DNA of 64,000 nt from Arthrobacter sp. PvP023 (GTDB taxonomy: Bacteria > Actinomycetota > Actinomycetes > Actinomycetales > Micrococcaceae), in assembly GCF_017832975.1 (NCBI RefSeq), contig NZ_JAFIBI010000001.1, positions 2,728,001 to 2,792,000 of the forward strand, written 5' to 3'. Of the stretch, positions 51,372-60,204 are shown one piece after another. A program made the translations under genes and the position numbers. Positions within the stretch are counted from its first letter, which is position 1. Every line of letters begins with the position of its first letter. The notes beneath the pieces are model-generated. The model did not search any database. It saw nothing but the letters and a program-made list of their open reading frames with translations, and had not been told where the DNA came from.

Positions 51372-51851
51372 TCAGAGCTCCCGGTAGTAATACAGCATTG
51401 GCTCCGTGCCGTTCGGTTCGGTGTTGGTGAACCCGCGAGCCTCATAGAACCGGCGGGCATCCGTATCCTCGCCGTCGACGTTGATTTCGAGCAGTGCGCC
51501 GCCACGGCCCCGTACCAGCTCGCATGACGCGGCGAGCAGGGCGCTGCCCTGGCGACGGCCCCGCCGGCCCGGACGGACGTAGAGTTCGTCCAGGATCGCG
51601 ACCGGCCCCGGGTACCAGACATTCGGCCGGAAACTCAGCACGGCAAGGCCGGTTGGCGGCTCGCCGGCGAGCAGCACCACCACGTCCTCCCCCGACAACA
51701 GGTGGGAGAGCCGCGACTCCAGTTCGCCAGTGCCCGGGCTGGGCGTTCCGAACTCGGTGTTGAAATCGTGGAGCATTTGGGCCACAGCCGCTGCATCGGC
51801 CGAAGTTGCCCGGCGTGGCACCTCGAGGTTGGCTGGGTCATCAGAAGTCAC
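51372..51851 (-). CDS. GNAT family N-acetyltransferase
   Basis: A GNAT-fold acetyltransferase of about 159 residues. The domain shows RRATSADAAAVAQMLHDFN, VAILDELYVRPGRRGRRQGSALL (acetyl-CoA loop R-x-x-x-x-G/R-S) and DARRFYEARGF. Substrate not identifiable. Start uncertain: GTG 51851 (VTSDDPANLEVP), 51866 or 51887 are all possible, none with a strong ribosome site. It follows the exonuclease gene upstream on the same strand, 58 bases before it. Confidence 0.85.
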   Translation of the reverse strand: MTSDDPANLEVPRRATSADAAAVAQMLHDFNTEFGTPSPGTGELESRLSHLLSGEDVVVLLAGEPPTGLAVLSFRPNVWYPGPVAILDELYVRPGRRGRRQGSALLAASCELVRGRGGALLEINVDGEDTDARRFYEARGFTNTEPNGTEPMLYYYREL

Positions 51852-51914
51852 GGCTTCATCATGCACGGCACTACGGCAGGCGTCCACCCTGGCTTATTTC
51901 CTCGGCTTTCGCGG

Positions 51915-52118
51915 CTAGCCGGCCGGCGTCACGACATCCTCCAGCATTGACCGGTCGAAAAAGCGGACCTCGCCCGTCGCCTCGAAGAACACCGGAACCA
52001 CCGATGTGCTTGCATCCTTGGACGTTTCGTAGATTTCGGGCGCACCGCCATGCTTCCGGGCAATCGTTCCCACCAGTTCGGTACCGCGAACCCTGACGGT
52101 TCGGTATTTGTAGCTCAT
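51915..52118 (-). CDS. Small conserved hypothetical protein
   Basis: A 67-residue protein starting MSYKYRTVRVRGTELVGTIA at ATG 52118, with AAGGAG six bases upstream. The sequence reads as four or five beta strands (EIYETSKD, STSVVPVFFEATGEVRFFDRS), suggesting a small barrel. Function unknown; a longer frame to 52379 lies antisense to the acyltransferase end. Confidence 0.72.
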   Translation of the reverse strand: MSYKYRTVRVRGTELVGTIARKHGGAPEIYETSKDASTSVVPVFFEATGEVRFFDRSMLEDVVTPAG

Positions 52119-52275
52119 GTTGACTCCTTCGTCGACTATGGCAAACCCTACTCCCCGCACCTGTCTCCAAGGACGGGGCTGGCCGGTACAAGACGGGCCA
52201 GAGTGCCGCGCCGGCCAGGCCTGCCGGCCTCTCCCCGCTGCACCACTGCGCCCCGGCGACGTACTCGATGTGACC

Positions 52276-53421
52276 TCATCGGGACGCCGCGCCGGCCCTG
52301 GCCTCGCAGTACCTGTCGAAGCGGATTCGACCCACGCGCCCCAGCTTCTCGACGGTGTACCAGCTGATGACCGCCACAATCAGCGTCAGCAGGATTGCCG
52401 ACACAGCTACCAGCGGCGGCAAGTCGGCTGTGGATCCGCCGTTGAGCCAGAGAATGACCACATAGTTCCAGAGATACGTCGCGTAGGAAACAGTCCCCAG
52501 CATCTGCAGCGGGCGCGTCCACCGGGGCATCATGTGCGAACGGGAGGCGGCCAGCACCACCAGAACGGCCGCGGCAGCCATGGCCAGCGGACCTCCGACG
52601 AAGAAGAAGGCCGGCGACTCGTTGGCCTTGGGAAAGAACACCAGGGCTGCGAGGACAAGGACCGCACCCGGCAGGGCCAGACTCCTGGGCCGCCGGCCTG
52701 AGAACCAGCTGAACATCCGGACCCTGTAGAGGCGCAGTCCCGAGCCGATGATCAGCCCGAGGCCCCACGTCGTGGGAAGGGCGTAGACGAGGGAGTGAAG
52801 GTGCGGAGCCAGGATCAGCATGGCCAGGACGCTCGCCGTCATCAGGGAAAAGACCACGGCGGCGGACCAGCCGATCAGCCGTCCCTGGAGGTTCCTGCGC
52901 AGCGCGACCACCAGCAGTGCCGGCCAGATCAGGTAGAACTGTTCCTCCACCGCCAGCGTCCAGAGCGGTCCGATTGCCATGCTCACGTCAAAAGGCAGCG
53001 GCAGGTCCTTCAGGTAGCCGAAACCGGCGAGGAGGGTATAGCCGATGATGCCCTTCGATCGGTCCCCCAACACGTCCGACGTCAGTTCAACGATGGCATA
53101 GACCCCAAGGAAGGCAATGAGCGCCGGTAACAGCCGGAAGGCCCGGTGCGCATAGAAGCGGCCGTAGCGGACTTTGCGGTGCCGTTCGATGTCCCTCAGC
53201 AGCACCCCTGTGATCAGGTAACCGCTCAGCACGAAGAAGACAATCACGCCGACAATGCCGGCACCCTGAAATACCCCTGGCCACGAATGTCCCAGCAGGA
53301 CCGCACCAACGGCCGCACCGCGGAGGACGTCCAAACCATCCAGCCTTTGCCCGGCGGTTGGCCCGGCGCTCTGCCCGGCGGTTGGCCCGGCAGCCGTCCT
53401 TACTGTTCCATCAACTAGCAA
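52276..53421 (-). CDS. Acyltransferase-3 family membrane protein
   Basis: A roughly 381-residue integral membrane acyltransferase with about ten helices. The catalytic region reads LDVLRGAAVGAVLLGHSWPG (Arg then invariant His), followed by VFFVLSGYLITGVLLRD and YGRFYAHRAFRLLPAL; LAVEEQFYLIWP is also typical. These enzymes O-acylate sugars, peptidoglycan or lipids. No SGNH domain is attached. The N-terminus holds a repeat AGPTAGQSAGPTAGQ. The start is probably TTG 53421, which has GGAGGT 9 bases upstream; TTG 53427 is too close to it. Confidence 0.85.
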   Translation of the reverse strand: MLVDGTVRTAAGPTAGQSAGPTAGQRLDGLDVLRGAAVGAVLLGHSWPGVFQGAGIVGVIVFFVLSGYLITGVLLRDIERHRKVRYGRFYAHRAFRLLPALIAFLGVYAIVELTSDVLGDRSKGIIGYTLLAGFGYLKDLPLPFDVSMAIGPLWTLAVEEQFYLIWPALLVVALRRNLQGRLIGWSAAVVFSLMTASVLAMLILAPHLHSLVYALPTTWGLGLIIGSGLRLYRVRMFSWFSGRRPRSLALPGAVLVLAALVFFPKANESPAFFFVGGPLAMAAAAVLVVLAASRSHMMPRWTRPLQMLGTVSYATYLWNYVVILWLNGGSTADLPPLVAVSAILLTLIVAVISWYTVEKLGRVGRIRFDRYCEARAGAASR

Positions 53422-53635
53422 CGCCAAATGACCTCCGCAGTTCCGTCTGGGTGATTTCGATTGCGCGCGCCAGCGGTGACCCCGGGCGCCGCGCCTCGTC
53501 CAATTGTCCCCGCCCCGGCTGAATGAAACCTGACCCCGGCGGTCCTACACCTTCCGGTGAATGGATTTGTAGCTCAGGTAGGCGTTGAGCCCCTCAACGC
53601 CGTATTCGGTGCCGCGGCAGCAGGTCCGGGGCGCA

Positions 53636-53685
53636 AAAGGCGGGAGGGCGACGGCGGCACGTACCGCCGTCGCCTTCCCGCCTTT
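53636..53685 (-). terminator. Strong hairpin terminator downstream of adk
   Basis: A 22-base arm (53636-53657, starting AAAGGCGGGAGGG) pairs with 53664-53685 around a 6-base loop with a single G-U position. Oligo-A and oligo-T ends on both strands make it bidirectional. It begins 6 bases after the adk stop. A smaller perfect hairpin, GGCGTTGAG-CCC-CTCAACGCC, lies at 53581-53601 in the gap toward the acyltransferase gene, whose upstream region 53437-53580 shows nothing else. Confidence 0.85.
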
Positions 53686-53691
53686 GCTGTC

Positions 53692-54285
53692 CTACTGTCC
53701 GCGGACCGGCACCCCGAGCAGGTCATCGATGCTGCCCAGAACCCTCTCCGTGACCTCCTCGATTCCGCCGATCCCGTCCACCTGCGCGAGGATACCGCGG
53801 CCGGCATACCTGGCCACCACGGCCTCCGTCTGCTGGTGGTACAGGTCCAGCCGGTGGCGGATGACGCTTTCGTTGTCGTCGCTCCGGCCGGTTTCCCTGG
53901 CCCGGCCCAGCAGGCGGTAGACCAGTTCCTCATCGTCAGCCGTCAGCTGGAGGACCACGCCGAGCTTCTGGTCGCCGGACGCGAGGATTCCGTCGAGGTA
54001 GTCCACCTGCGCCACGGTGCGCGGGTAGCCGTCCAGCAGGAATCCCGCTTTGGCGTCGTCCTGGCTGAGGCGGCTCCGCACCATTTCATTCGTGACGCTG
54101 TCCGGCACGAAGTCTCCGTTATCCATGTACTTCCGGGCCTCGACACCGAGCGGGGTCCCGCCCTTGACGTTGGCCCGGAAGATGTCGCCGGTTGAGATCG
54201 CCACTACGCCGAGGCGTTCCGAAATGCGTTCCGCCTGGGTTCCCTTGCCGGAACCGGGCGGACCAATAATCAGCATTCTCGTCAT
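53692..54285 (-). CDS. adk: Adenylate kinase
   Basis: A 197-residue adenylate kinase of the short type without a zinc LID. The P-loop is GPPGSGKGTQAERI, the AMP site has ISTGDIFRANV, FLLDGYPRTVAQVDYLD is the signature, and the LID region is GRARETGRSDDNESVIRHRLDLYHQQT. It interconverts ATP, ADP and AMP. In many actinobacteria adk lies beside secY and map; here it stands alone with its own terminator. The ATG at 54285 starts MTRMLIIGPPG. Confidence 0.95.
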   Translation of the reverse strand: MTRMLIIGPPGSGKGTQAERISERLGVVAISTGDIFRANVKGGTPLGVEARKYMDNGDFVPDSVTNEMVRSRLSQDDAKAGFLLDGYPRTVAQVDYLDGILASGDQKLGVVLQLTADDEELVYRLLGRARETGRSDDNESVIRHRLDLYHQQTEAVVARYAGRGILAQVDGIGGIEEVTERVLGSIDDLLGVPVRGQ

Positions 54286-54506
54286 TCACTGTTCCTTTGC
54301 TGGTTATATGGACGTCTTCGTCCTGGCCCGATGCGACTGCTCCGGAGGTTGCGGCCGGGCTGCATCGGTGCCTGAAAGCAGGGTACGACGGCGGAGGATC
54401 CCCGCCGCCGCACTCTGGCCATTTGTGCTGTTACCGGTAGTGCTGGTGCAGTGAGCGGGGGCGCCGGCTTGGCATATGACGAGGAACGACCGGTAAATTT
54501 GGGGTG

Positions 54507-54980
54507 ATGATTCACATTGACCAGGACGACCCCGCGCGCGCGGACGTCCACCGGCTCCTGAGCGAGCACCTGGCGGACATGTTCGCCACATCACCGGCCG
54601 AAAGTGTGCACGCTCTGGACCACTCAGCCCTCTCCGGACCCTCAATCACATTCTGGACGGCCCGCGAGGAAGGTGAACTCCTCGGGTGTGGCGCGCTCAA
54701 ACTCCTCGATTCCCGGTCCGGCCCGGCAAAGCACGGCGAAATCAAGTCCATGCGCACCACGGCAAGCGCACGCGGACGCGGCGTCGCCACCCTGATGCTC
54801 AGACATATCGTGGACGAAGCCCGAAGCCGGGACTACGGGCGCCTTTACCTCGAGACGGGAACAGAGGAGTATTTCGCTCCAGCCCGGCGCCTTTACGTCC
54901 GCAACGGATTCACAGAGTGTCCGCCCTTTGCCGGCTACGCCCTGGATCCGAACAGCGTCTTCATGGAACTCCGCCTCTGA
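54507..54980 (+). CDS. GNAT family N-acetyltransferase
   Basis: A 157-residue GNAT protein resembling YsnE/PhnO-type acetyltransferases. It shows FWTAREEGELLGCGALKLLD, GEIKSMRTTASARGRGVATLML (the acetyl-CoA pyrophosphate loop) and YLETGTEEYFAPARRLYVRNGF. Similar proteins acetylate amino acids or small amines. ATG 54507 or the adjoining GTG 54504 may be used, with GGGG just upstream. Confidence 0.87.
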   Translation: MIHIDQDDPARADVHRLLSEHLADMFATSPAESVHALDHSALSGPSITFWTAREEGELLGCGALKLLDSRSGPAKHGEIKSMRTTASARGRGVATLMLRHIVDEARSRDYGRLYLETGTEEYFAPARRLYVRNGFTECPPFAGYALDPNSVFMELRL

Positions 54981-55037
54981 GCCGTCAGCCAGCACCGGCT
55001 GCCACCGCTCCCACTGCAGCTCCCGCCGCCTGCTAGC

Positions 55038-55784
55038 ATGACGGCGAGGTGGCTCATGGAAACCAGGACGGCAGGGCGTGCAGCGGCCGACGCGACGGCC
55101 GCTGTTGCCGCGTACGGGGTGGCGGGAATATGGCTCTCCACGTTGCACTCCCCCGGTATCGGGCTTCAGTCCGTGGGCCTGGGCGCCGGCGCCGTGGTCA
55201 TTGGAGCCGCCGCCATCTCCGTCATACGACGCACTCCCCGCTTTTCCACGGCCGCCGACCGGGTAACCCTGCTGCGGGCAGTCCTCGTGGCCCTTTGCGG
55301 GGTATTGGCCGTTCCGGCGCTGGTCAGCGGGCAGCGTCCGGACCAGCTCCTCGTCGTCGTGGGTTCCGTGGCCTTCCTTCTCGACGCCGTGGACGGTTTC
55401 GTCGCCCGTCGCACAGGGACAGCCTCGACGGCCGGGGCGCGCCTCGATGCCGCTACCGACGCCGCCCTGGTGCTCGTTCTGTCTGTTGCAACGTGCGCGG
55501 TCGTCGGATTCTGGACCCTCTGCATCGGTGCGCTGTACTACGTATTTGTGGCGGCTGGCCGCCTCCGGCCCCACCTTCGTGGCCCGCTTCCGCCCAGCGC
55601 TGCGCGCAAGGCAATCGGGGCCTTCCAGCCGTTCGCGCTGCTTCTTGCACTGACCCCGGGTATCCCGCCCGCCGTTGCAGCCGCTGCGCCCGCACTGGCT
55701 CTTCCGCTGCTCATCTTCTCCTTCGGCCGCGACGTCGTCGAGCTGGAACGCCGCCGCCATCGACCCCGCACCCACCCGTATTAG
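55038..55784 (+). CDS. CDP-alcohol phosphatidyltransferase family membrane enzyme
   Basis: A 248-residue membrane protein with six or more helices. The family motif D-G-x2-A-R-x8-G-x3-D-x3-D is complete in LDAVDGFVARRTGTASTAGARLDAATDAA. Preceding helix TAADRVTLLRAVLVAL is also typical. Members join a CDP-diacylglycerol or CDP-activated head group to an alcohol; phosphatidylglycerol- or phosphatidylinositol-type products are possible, but the motif alone does not decide. The start at ATG 55038 is not preceded by a strong ribosome site. Confidence 0.87.
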   Translation: MTARWLMETRTAGRAAADATAAVAAYGVAGIWLSTLHSPGIGLQSVGLGAGAVVIGAAAISVIRRTPRFSTAADRVTLLRAVLVALCGVLAVPALVSGQRPDQLLVVVGSVAFLLDAVDGFVARRTGTASTAGARLDAATDAALVLVLSVATCAVVGFWTLCIGALYYVFVAAGRLRPHLRGPLPPSAARKAIGAFQPFALLLALTPGIPPAVAAAAPALALPLLIFSFGRDVVELERRRHRPRTHPY

Positions 55785-55896
55785 CGGTAGGGCGTCGCTG
55801 ACGCCCTTTCATGCGCGGCGGGCACACCAAACCCTCACCGGTGAGAAACCGCCTCCCGTATCCTCGGATAGGAAGCGTTAACAGGGGGAGGTCGTC

Positions 55897-56181
55897 ATGA
55901 ACCACATTCCGCGGAAGTCGCTCATGGTTATTGACGGAGTCGTGAGCGGTGTCGTGCTCGCATTCATATTGTGCGTGGTTATCGCGGCATTCTCATTCGT
56001 GACGTCCACACCTGTGACTCTGCCGGGGGTGTTTACGACCAGCAGCAGTGCTGCAGGCGGTGCCATGGCGGTCGAATTGTCCCCTGGATGGAACGCCATT
56101 GTCATCGTGGCCTGTCTGGGCGCGGTCGCCAGGCTCCTCGGTCCGCGCCGGTCCCGGGTCCCCGGGAGGACCGAGGCATGA
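55897..56181 (+). CDS. Small membrane protein with two predicted helices
   Basis: A 94-residue protein with helices at VIDGVVSGVVLAFILCVVIAAFSFV and AIVIVACLGAVARLLG, and a basic C-terminus (RRSRVPGR). GGGGGAGG stands before the ATG. Family unknown. The segment 55785-55896 carries no gene. Confidence 0.72.
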   Translation: MNHIPRKSLMVIDGVVSGVVLAFILCVVIAAFSFVTSTPVTLPGVFTTSSSAAGGAMAVELSPGWNAIVIVACLGAVARLLGPRRSRVPGRTEA

Positions 56182-56256
56182 CGTTTTTCAGGATCTGACC
56201 CCGGCCGCCGGAGCGTCCCAGACGTCCGCAAAACAACGTCAACGCACTTCCGCTTG

Positions 56257-57435
56257 CTAGTCGTCCAGGCGCACGCCGCGGACCAGCAGGAGCGTTCCGC
56301 CCACAACAACCGCTGACGCCAGGAACACCCCGGCCGCCCCGAGCCCAGCCGCCACAACCCCGATGGCGCTGGGCAGGACCACCTGGCCCACCCTGTTCCC
56401 GGCAAGCCGCAGGGCCAGGGCCTTTCCGCGCTGGCCGTCCGGGGCCTGGGCCGAAAGCCAGGACATGGTCAGCGGCTGTCCGATGCCCAGCCCCAGGCCC
56501 AGCCCTGCCATCACCACGAAGAGCAGCCACTCCGGCATCGGAATCGCGGCAACGGCCAGTGCAACGGTGGAGAGAGCGAGGCTTGAAACCATAAGCCGCC
56601 CCCGTCCGAATCTCCGGGACATGCGCCCGAGCCCCAGCCTCGAAACCATCGAGAACCCGGCCCGAACTGCGAGCATGAGGCCCACCGTGGCCGCGCTGAA
56701 CCCGCGCTCCGTCCCGAGTGCCGGCAGGTAGACCACGGTCAGGTCAACCACCGCCAGCACCGTGGCGCTTGTAGCCAGCGCCCGGACCAGCCCCGGCGTC
56801 CTGAGCAGTGATGCAACACTTCCCTGCGAGCCGTCCGTTGCTGTGACAGCGGACTTCCTTCCGGCGGCCTTCGTCGAGATGAGGAAGGCGGTGAGGAAGA
56901 GAACCAGGCTCATGCCGGCCGAGAGGAAGAAAATCGCCTGCGTGTCCGGGCGTACGGAGGTTCCGCCCACCACGGAGATTGCCAGCGGGCCGAGCGCCTG
57001 GCCCAAGGACGCAGCGAAGGTCAGGTATCCGAACGCGGAGTCAAGCCCTGACGCCACGGCATTGTTCGCGACGACTGCCTGCTGCCCCACCACACATGCC
57101 AGCTGGCCTGCGCCAAGCAGCGCCGTACCGATAACCAACGCGGGGACTGAGGTCCCCCAGAACAGCAGGAAAATGGAACAGCCAAGCACGACGGCGGATC
57201 CGATCACCATGAGCTGCCGCTCGCCTAACCGGTCCACGAGGGCGCCCGTGGGGACAGCCAGCAGTAAGGGAAAGACGGCGTAGCTGGCCGCGAGGACGCC
57301 GAGGGCATATCCCGGCACATCCAGCTCAAGCGCCCGGTAGGTGGTTGCCGGCCGGACCAGGAAGGTCACCGCCTGAATCAGCGTCGAATGAAGGAGAAGT
57401 GCCAGCGCCGAACGGCGGCCCAGTTCGCCGATCAC
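56257..57435 (-). CDS. Major facilitator superfamily permease, coupled to gntR
   Basis: A 392-residue 12-helix MFS protein. The loop motif GALVDRLGERQLMVIG and its second-half copy SRLGLGRMSRRFGRGRLMV are visible; PATTYRALELDVPGYALGVLAASY is at the N-terminus. Substrate is unknown; the co-transcribed FCD-type regulator hints at an organic acid. Its GTG start overlaps the gntR stop (GTGA), so the two are translationally coupled. Confidence 0.88.
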   Translation of the reverse strand: MIGELGRRSALALLLHSTLIQAVTFLVRPATTYRALELDVPGYALGVLAASYAVFPLLLAVPTGALVDRLGERQLMVIGSAVVLGCSIFLLFWGTSVPALVIGTALLGAGQLACVVGQQAVVANNAVASGLDSAFGYLTFAASLGQALGPLAISVVGGTSVRPDTQAIFFLSAGMSLVLFLTAFLISTKAAGRKSAVTATDGSQGSVASLLRTPGLVRALATSATVLAVVDLTVVYLPALGTERGFSAATVGLMLAVRAGFSMVSRLGLGRMSRRFGRGRLMVSSLALSTVALAVAAIPMPEWLLFVVMAGLGLGLGIGQPLTMSWLSAQAPDGQRGKALALRLAGNRVGQVVLPSAIGVVAAGLGAAGVFLASAVVVGGTLLLVRGVRLDD

Positions 57436-58097
57436 AGGATGACGGATGCGTTGCCGGAGACGGCGCGCACCGCTGCGTCCCGGGCGCCGACGACATGGTC
57501 GAAAGCGATCTTGGCAGCCGCTTCCGGCTTGCCCGAGGCAACGGCATCCACCAGGACGCGGTGTTCGGCGAGCGCCTGGTCTCGGCGCTCCTGCGTGCTG
57601 TTGGTGAAGTGGCGGTAGCGCTCCATCTGGTTGGAGACCTGGTCATGAAACCTCTGGGCCCAGGAATTTCCGGCAATGGCCGCGATTGAGGTGTGCAGCA
57701 ACATTCCGTACTTCATGGCCTCGTCGGCGAACTTCACCATAGCCGCATTGCGTTCCACGATCCCCTCCAGGTTTGCAATGTCGGCCGGCGTCGCCTTGCC
57801 GCATGCCTCCCGGGCCATCAGGGACTCCAGGGCGGCGCGTACGCCGTACAGCTCTGCGATCACTCCTTCGTCCAGGATCGGGACGACCACGCCTCCCGTG
57901 GGTTGCTGCTCCAGCAGACTTTCCGAGATCAGCCGCCGGATAGCCTCCCGCAGCGGCGTCCGGCTTACCTGCAGCGCCGCCGCCATTGCCGGTTCATAGA
58001 TCCGCTCCCCCGGCTTCAGCTCCAAACTGAGGATCCGGCGTTTTAGCTCCCCGTAGACCAGATGCGCTCCAGTGTTCCGGGACTGTGATTCCACCAC
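57432..58097 (-). CDS. GntR/FadR-type (FCD) regulator
   Basis: A 221-residue GntR protein. The winged helix is VYGELKRRILSLELKPGERIYEPAMAAALQVSRTPLREAIRRL, and the FCD ligand domain follows with VRAALESLMAREA, LLHTSIAAIAGNSWAQRFHDQVSNQMERYR and LAEHRVLVDAVASG. GTG 58097 has GGAG 7 bases upstream. A palindromic operator lies about 20 bases beyond the start, so it probably represses its own two-gene operon with the downstream permease. Confidence 0.92.
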   Translation of the reverse strand: MVESQSRNTGAHLVYGELKRRILSLELKPGERIYEPAMAAALQVSRTPLREAIRRLISESLLEQQPTGGVVVPILDEGVIAELYGVRAALESLMAREACGKATPADIANLEGIVERNAAMVKFADEAMKYGMLLHTSIAAIAGNSWAQRFHDQVSNQMERYRHFTNSTQERRDQALAEHRVLVDAVASGKPEAAAKIAFDHVVGARDAAVRAVSGNASVIL

Positions 58098-58117
58098 TTA
58101 CGAACTCCGCCCGCGTG

Positions 58118-58141
58118 TACTTGTATACAAATATACAAGTA
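58118..58141. promoter_or_regulatory. GntR operator: TACTTGTATA-CAAA-TATACAAGTA
   Basis: A perfect 10-base inverted repeat with a 4-base spacer lies 20 bases upstream of the gntR start. Inside it TTGTATACAA is itself the classical FadR/FCD-subfamily half-site palindrome. AT content is far above the surroundings, and it sits over the expected promoter, consistent with autorepression. Confidence 0.75.
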
Positions 58142-58176
58142 TGTACTTTGACGACGGTGACGAGCGGAATTCGGTC

Positions 58177-60177
58177 CTACGAGGCCCAGTCGGCGTCGTC
58201 GAAGGGGCGGCCGCGGAAATGGGCGCGGAGATATTCCCCCACGACGGCGGCCCCCAGGTCCCCGGCCTCGGGCGCAACAACCCGGCCGTCAATCCGGCGG
58301 ACCATGCGCTGGACGAACCGCTCGAGCCCGGGGTCATTACCCAGCCGGAAGAACGTGGCCTGCGTTCCTGCGCGGCCAAGACGGTCGAGCTCGGCGATCG
58401 TGACGCGGATGGTCTCCGGGTCCGGCGGGTAATCGAACCAGGAGTCCCCGTCCGGCAACAGGTGTGCGGTAGGCTCGCCATCAGTCACCACAAGGAGGAC
58501 ATGCTGCATCGACGGATGCTGGCGGAAGAAGCGGTTGGCCAGCAACAACCCGTGATGGAGATTGGTTCCCTGCTCCCGCCGCGATGCCAGGGCCGTGAGC
58601 TCACCGATGTCCGTGGTCTGCGCGTACCGGCCGAAGGTGATCAGCTGCAGCCGGTCTCCGCGGAACCGGGTGGAGACGAGATGGTGCAAGGCAAGTGCAG
58701 TGCGTTTCATCGGCACCCACCGCCCCTCGGCGGCCATCGAGAACGACACGTCGACGAGCAGGACGACGGCGGCCTGGGTGCGCGCCTCAGTCTCCGTGAC
58801 CTCGATATCGTCCACCTCGAGGCGCACCCCTCGGCCCGGGTCACCGCCGCCGGCCATGGTGCGGCGGATCGCGTTTGTCATGGTGCGGGTAACGTCCCAC
58901 GGCCCGGCGTCCCCGAACTCCCATTGACGGCTGGAGCCGGTCTGCTCTCCGGCTGTCCCGGCGACGCGCGTGTCCCGGCGCCCCTGCCGGCCGGACAGCT
59001 GCCTGGCGGTGTCCCGCAACAGTGACTTGCCGAGCCGCCGCATGGCCTGCGGGGACAAGCGGAGGTCGCCGTCGGCGCCGCGCCGCAGGTAGCCGCCGTC
59101 CTGCATTGCGCGCTCGATCTCGGCGAGGGTACGGGCCGTCACTGCTGCATTCTGCCCGAGCTGGCGGGCCAGCGCGTCAAGGTCCAGGTCATCAAGGCGT
59201 GAGCCGTTATAGGACTGCGAGAGCTGCTCGGCCAGCTCGTCGAGTTCGGCGATGTCCTGGAGCACGCCGGTGCCGTCGCCCAGCCCGAGTCCCTCCTGAC
59301 CTTCAAAGCGTTCGGAGCCGGTCCAGTCCTCCCCCGGGCGCAGAGCGCGCAGGGTGTCGTCGAGTTGACCGAGCTGGGACATGAGTTCGGGCGAGCCGAA
59401 TGCCTGCGCAGACAGCCGCATCAGCTCATCACGCTGCTCGGCGGACATGGACTGCAGGAGCCGTTGAGCGGCGGCCGCGCGCTGGGCGAGTGCGTCGATC
59501 AGCTCCCCGACGGATTGCGGGTTCTCCGGAAAGAAGTGGCCGTGCCTCGCCATGAACTCCTGGAAGTCCGCCTCCGTATCCTCGCCGCGCCGGTGTTTGT
59601 CGAGGAGCTCGTTGAGGTCCTGCAGCATCTCGCTGACCGCCGCGCGGTCCTCATCGGTGGCGCCTTCGAGGGCCTGTTTCATGCCGGCGAACCGCTGGTC
59701 GAGGACCTCACGCCCCAGCAGATCCTTGATCCGCTCGTAGGCTTCCCGGGCGGTGCCTAACTGCCAGTCATAGGAAGCGAGCTCGTTGACCGCTGCCGCG
59801 GTGGACTTCGGCAGGTTCTGCAGCTGCATCTCCCTGAAAGCACGGTCTGTGTTGTCCATCATGGGGTCGCGGGCGAGCTGCTTGCGCTCCTCAAGCACCG
59901 CAGTATCGAGCAGCTTTTGCACTTCGCTGAGGGTGCCGTCCAGCCGGTGGCGGCCCAGAAGTTCGCTGCGGCGCTGTTGAACGCGGCCTGCGAGGTCGTC
60001 GAGCCCTTCACGGTTACGGCCGCCGCGCCGCAGGTACTCCTGCAGGGCGTGCCGGGGCGAGTATCCGGCCATGACGTCCTCGGCTATCGCGTCGAGCGCC
60101 TCCGCCAGGTCGACCGGCGGGGCGAGCGGATCGGGCCCTCCCCTGTACCGGCCGTATCTTGAGCTGTGCACACCCAT
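58177..60177 (-). CDS. VWA-domain partner of an Rv0958/Rv0959-like AAA system
   Basis: A 666-residue protein. The N-terminal 430 residues are mostly helical and charged (RHALQEYLRRGGRNREGLDDLAGRVQQRRSELLGRHRLDGTLSEVQKLLD...). The C-terminal 220 residues are a von Willebrand A domain with a MIDAS site VLLVDVSFSMAAEGRW, GTNLHHGLLLANRFF and VVTDGEPTAHLLPDG. Size and partner match Mycobacterium tuberculosis Rv0959. VWA/AAA pairs resemble the D and I subunits of magnesium chelatase and are thought to remodel or load metal into clients. It follows the ATPase gene by 27 bases. Confidence 0.85.
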   Translation of the reverse strand: MGVHSSRYGRYRGGPDPLAPPVDLAEALDAIAEDVMAGYSPRHALQEYLRRGGRNREGLDDLAGRVQQRRSELLGRHRLDGTLSEVQKLLDTAVLEERKQLARDPMMDNTDRAFREMQLQNLPKSTAAAVNELASYDWQLGTAREAYERIKDLLGREVLDQRFAGMKQALEGATDEDRAAVSEMLQDLNELLDKHRRGEDTEADFQEFMARHGHFFPENPQSVGELIDALAQRAAAAQRLLQSMSAEQRDELMRLSAQAFGSPELMSQLGQLDDTLRALRPGEDWTGSERFEGQEGLGLGDGTGVLQDIAELDELAEQLSQSYNGSRLDDLDLDALARQLGQNAAVTARTLAEIERAMQDGGYLRRGADGDLRLSPQAMRRLGKSLLRDTARQLSGRQGRRDTRVAGTAGEQTGSSRQWEFGDAGPWDVTRTMTNAIRRTMAGGGDPGRGVRLEVDDIEVTETEARTQAAVVLLVDVSFSMAAEGRWVPMKRTALALHHLVSTRFRGDRLQLITFGRYAQTTDIGELTALASRREQGTNLHHGLLLANRFFRQHPSMQHVLLVVTDGEPTAHLLPDGDSWFDYPPDPETIRVTIAELDRLGRAGTQATFFRLGNDPGLERFVQRMVRRIDGRVVAPEAGDLGAAVVGEYLRAHFRGRPFDDADWAS

Positions 60178-60204
60178 GATGCCGCCTATCCGTAGCCCTG
60201 GTTC

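Noticed and set aside
53560..53640. Stretch with tagctcagg-like and hairpin parts resembling a tRNA
   Set aside because: No complete cloverleaf: the central stem has a 3-base loop instead of a 7-base anticodon loop and there is no T-arm consensus.
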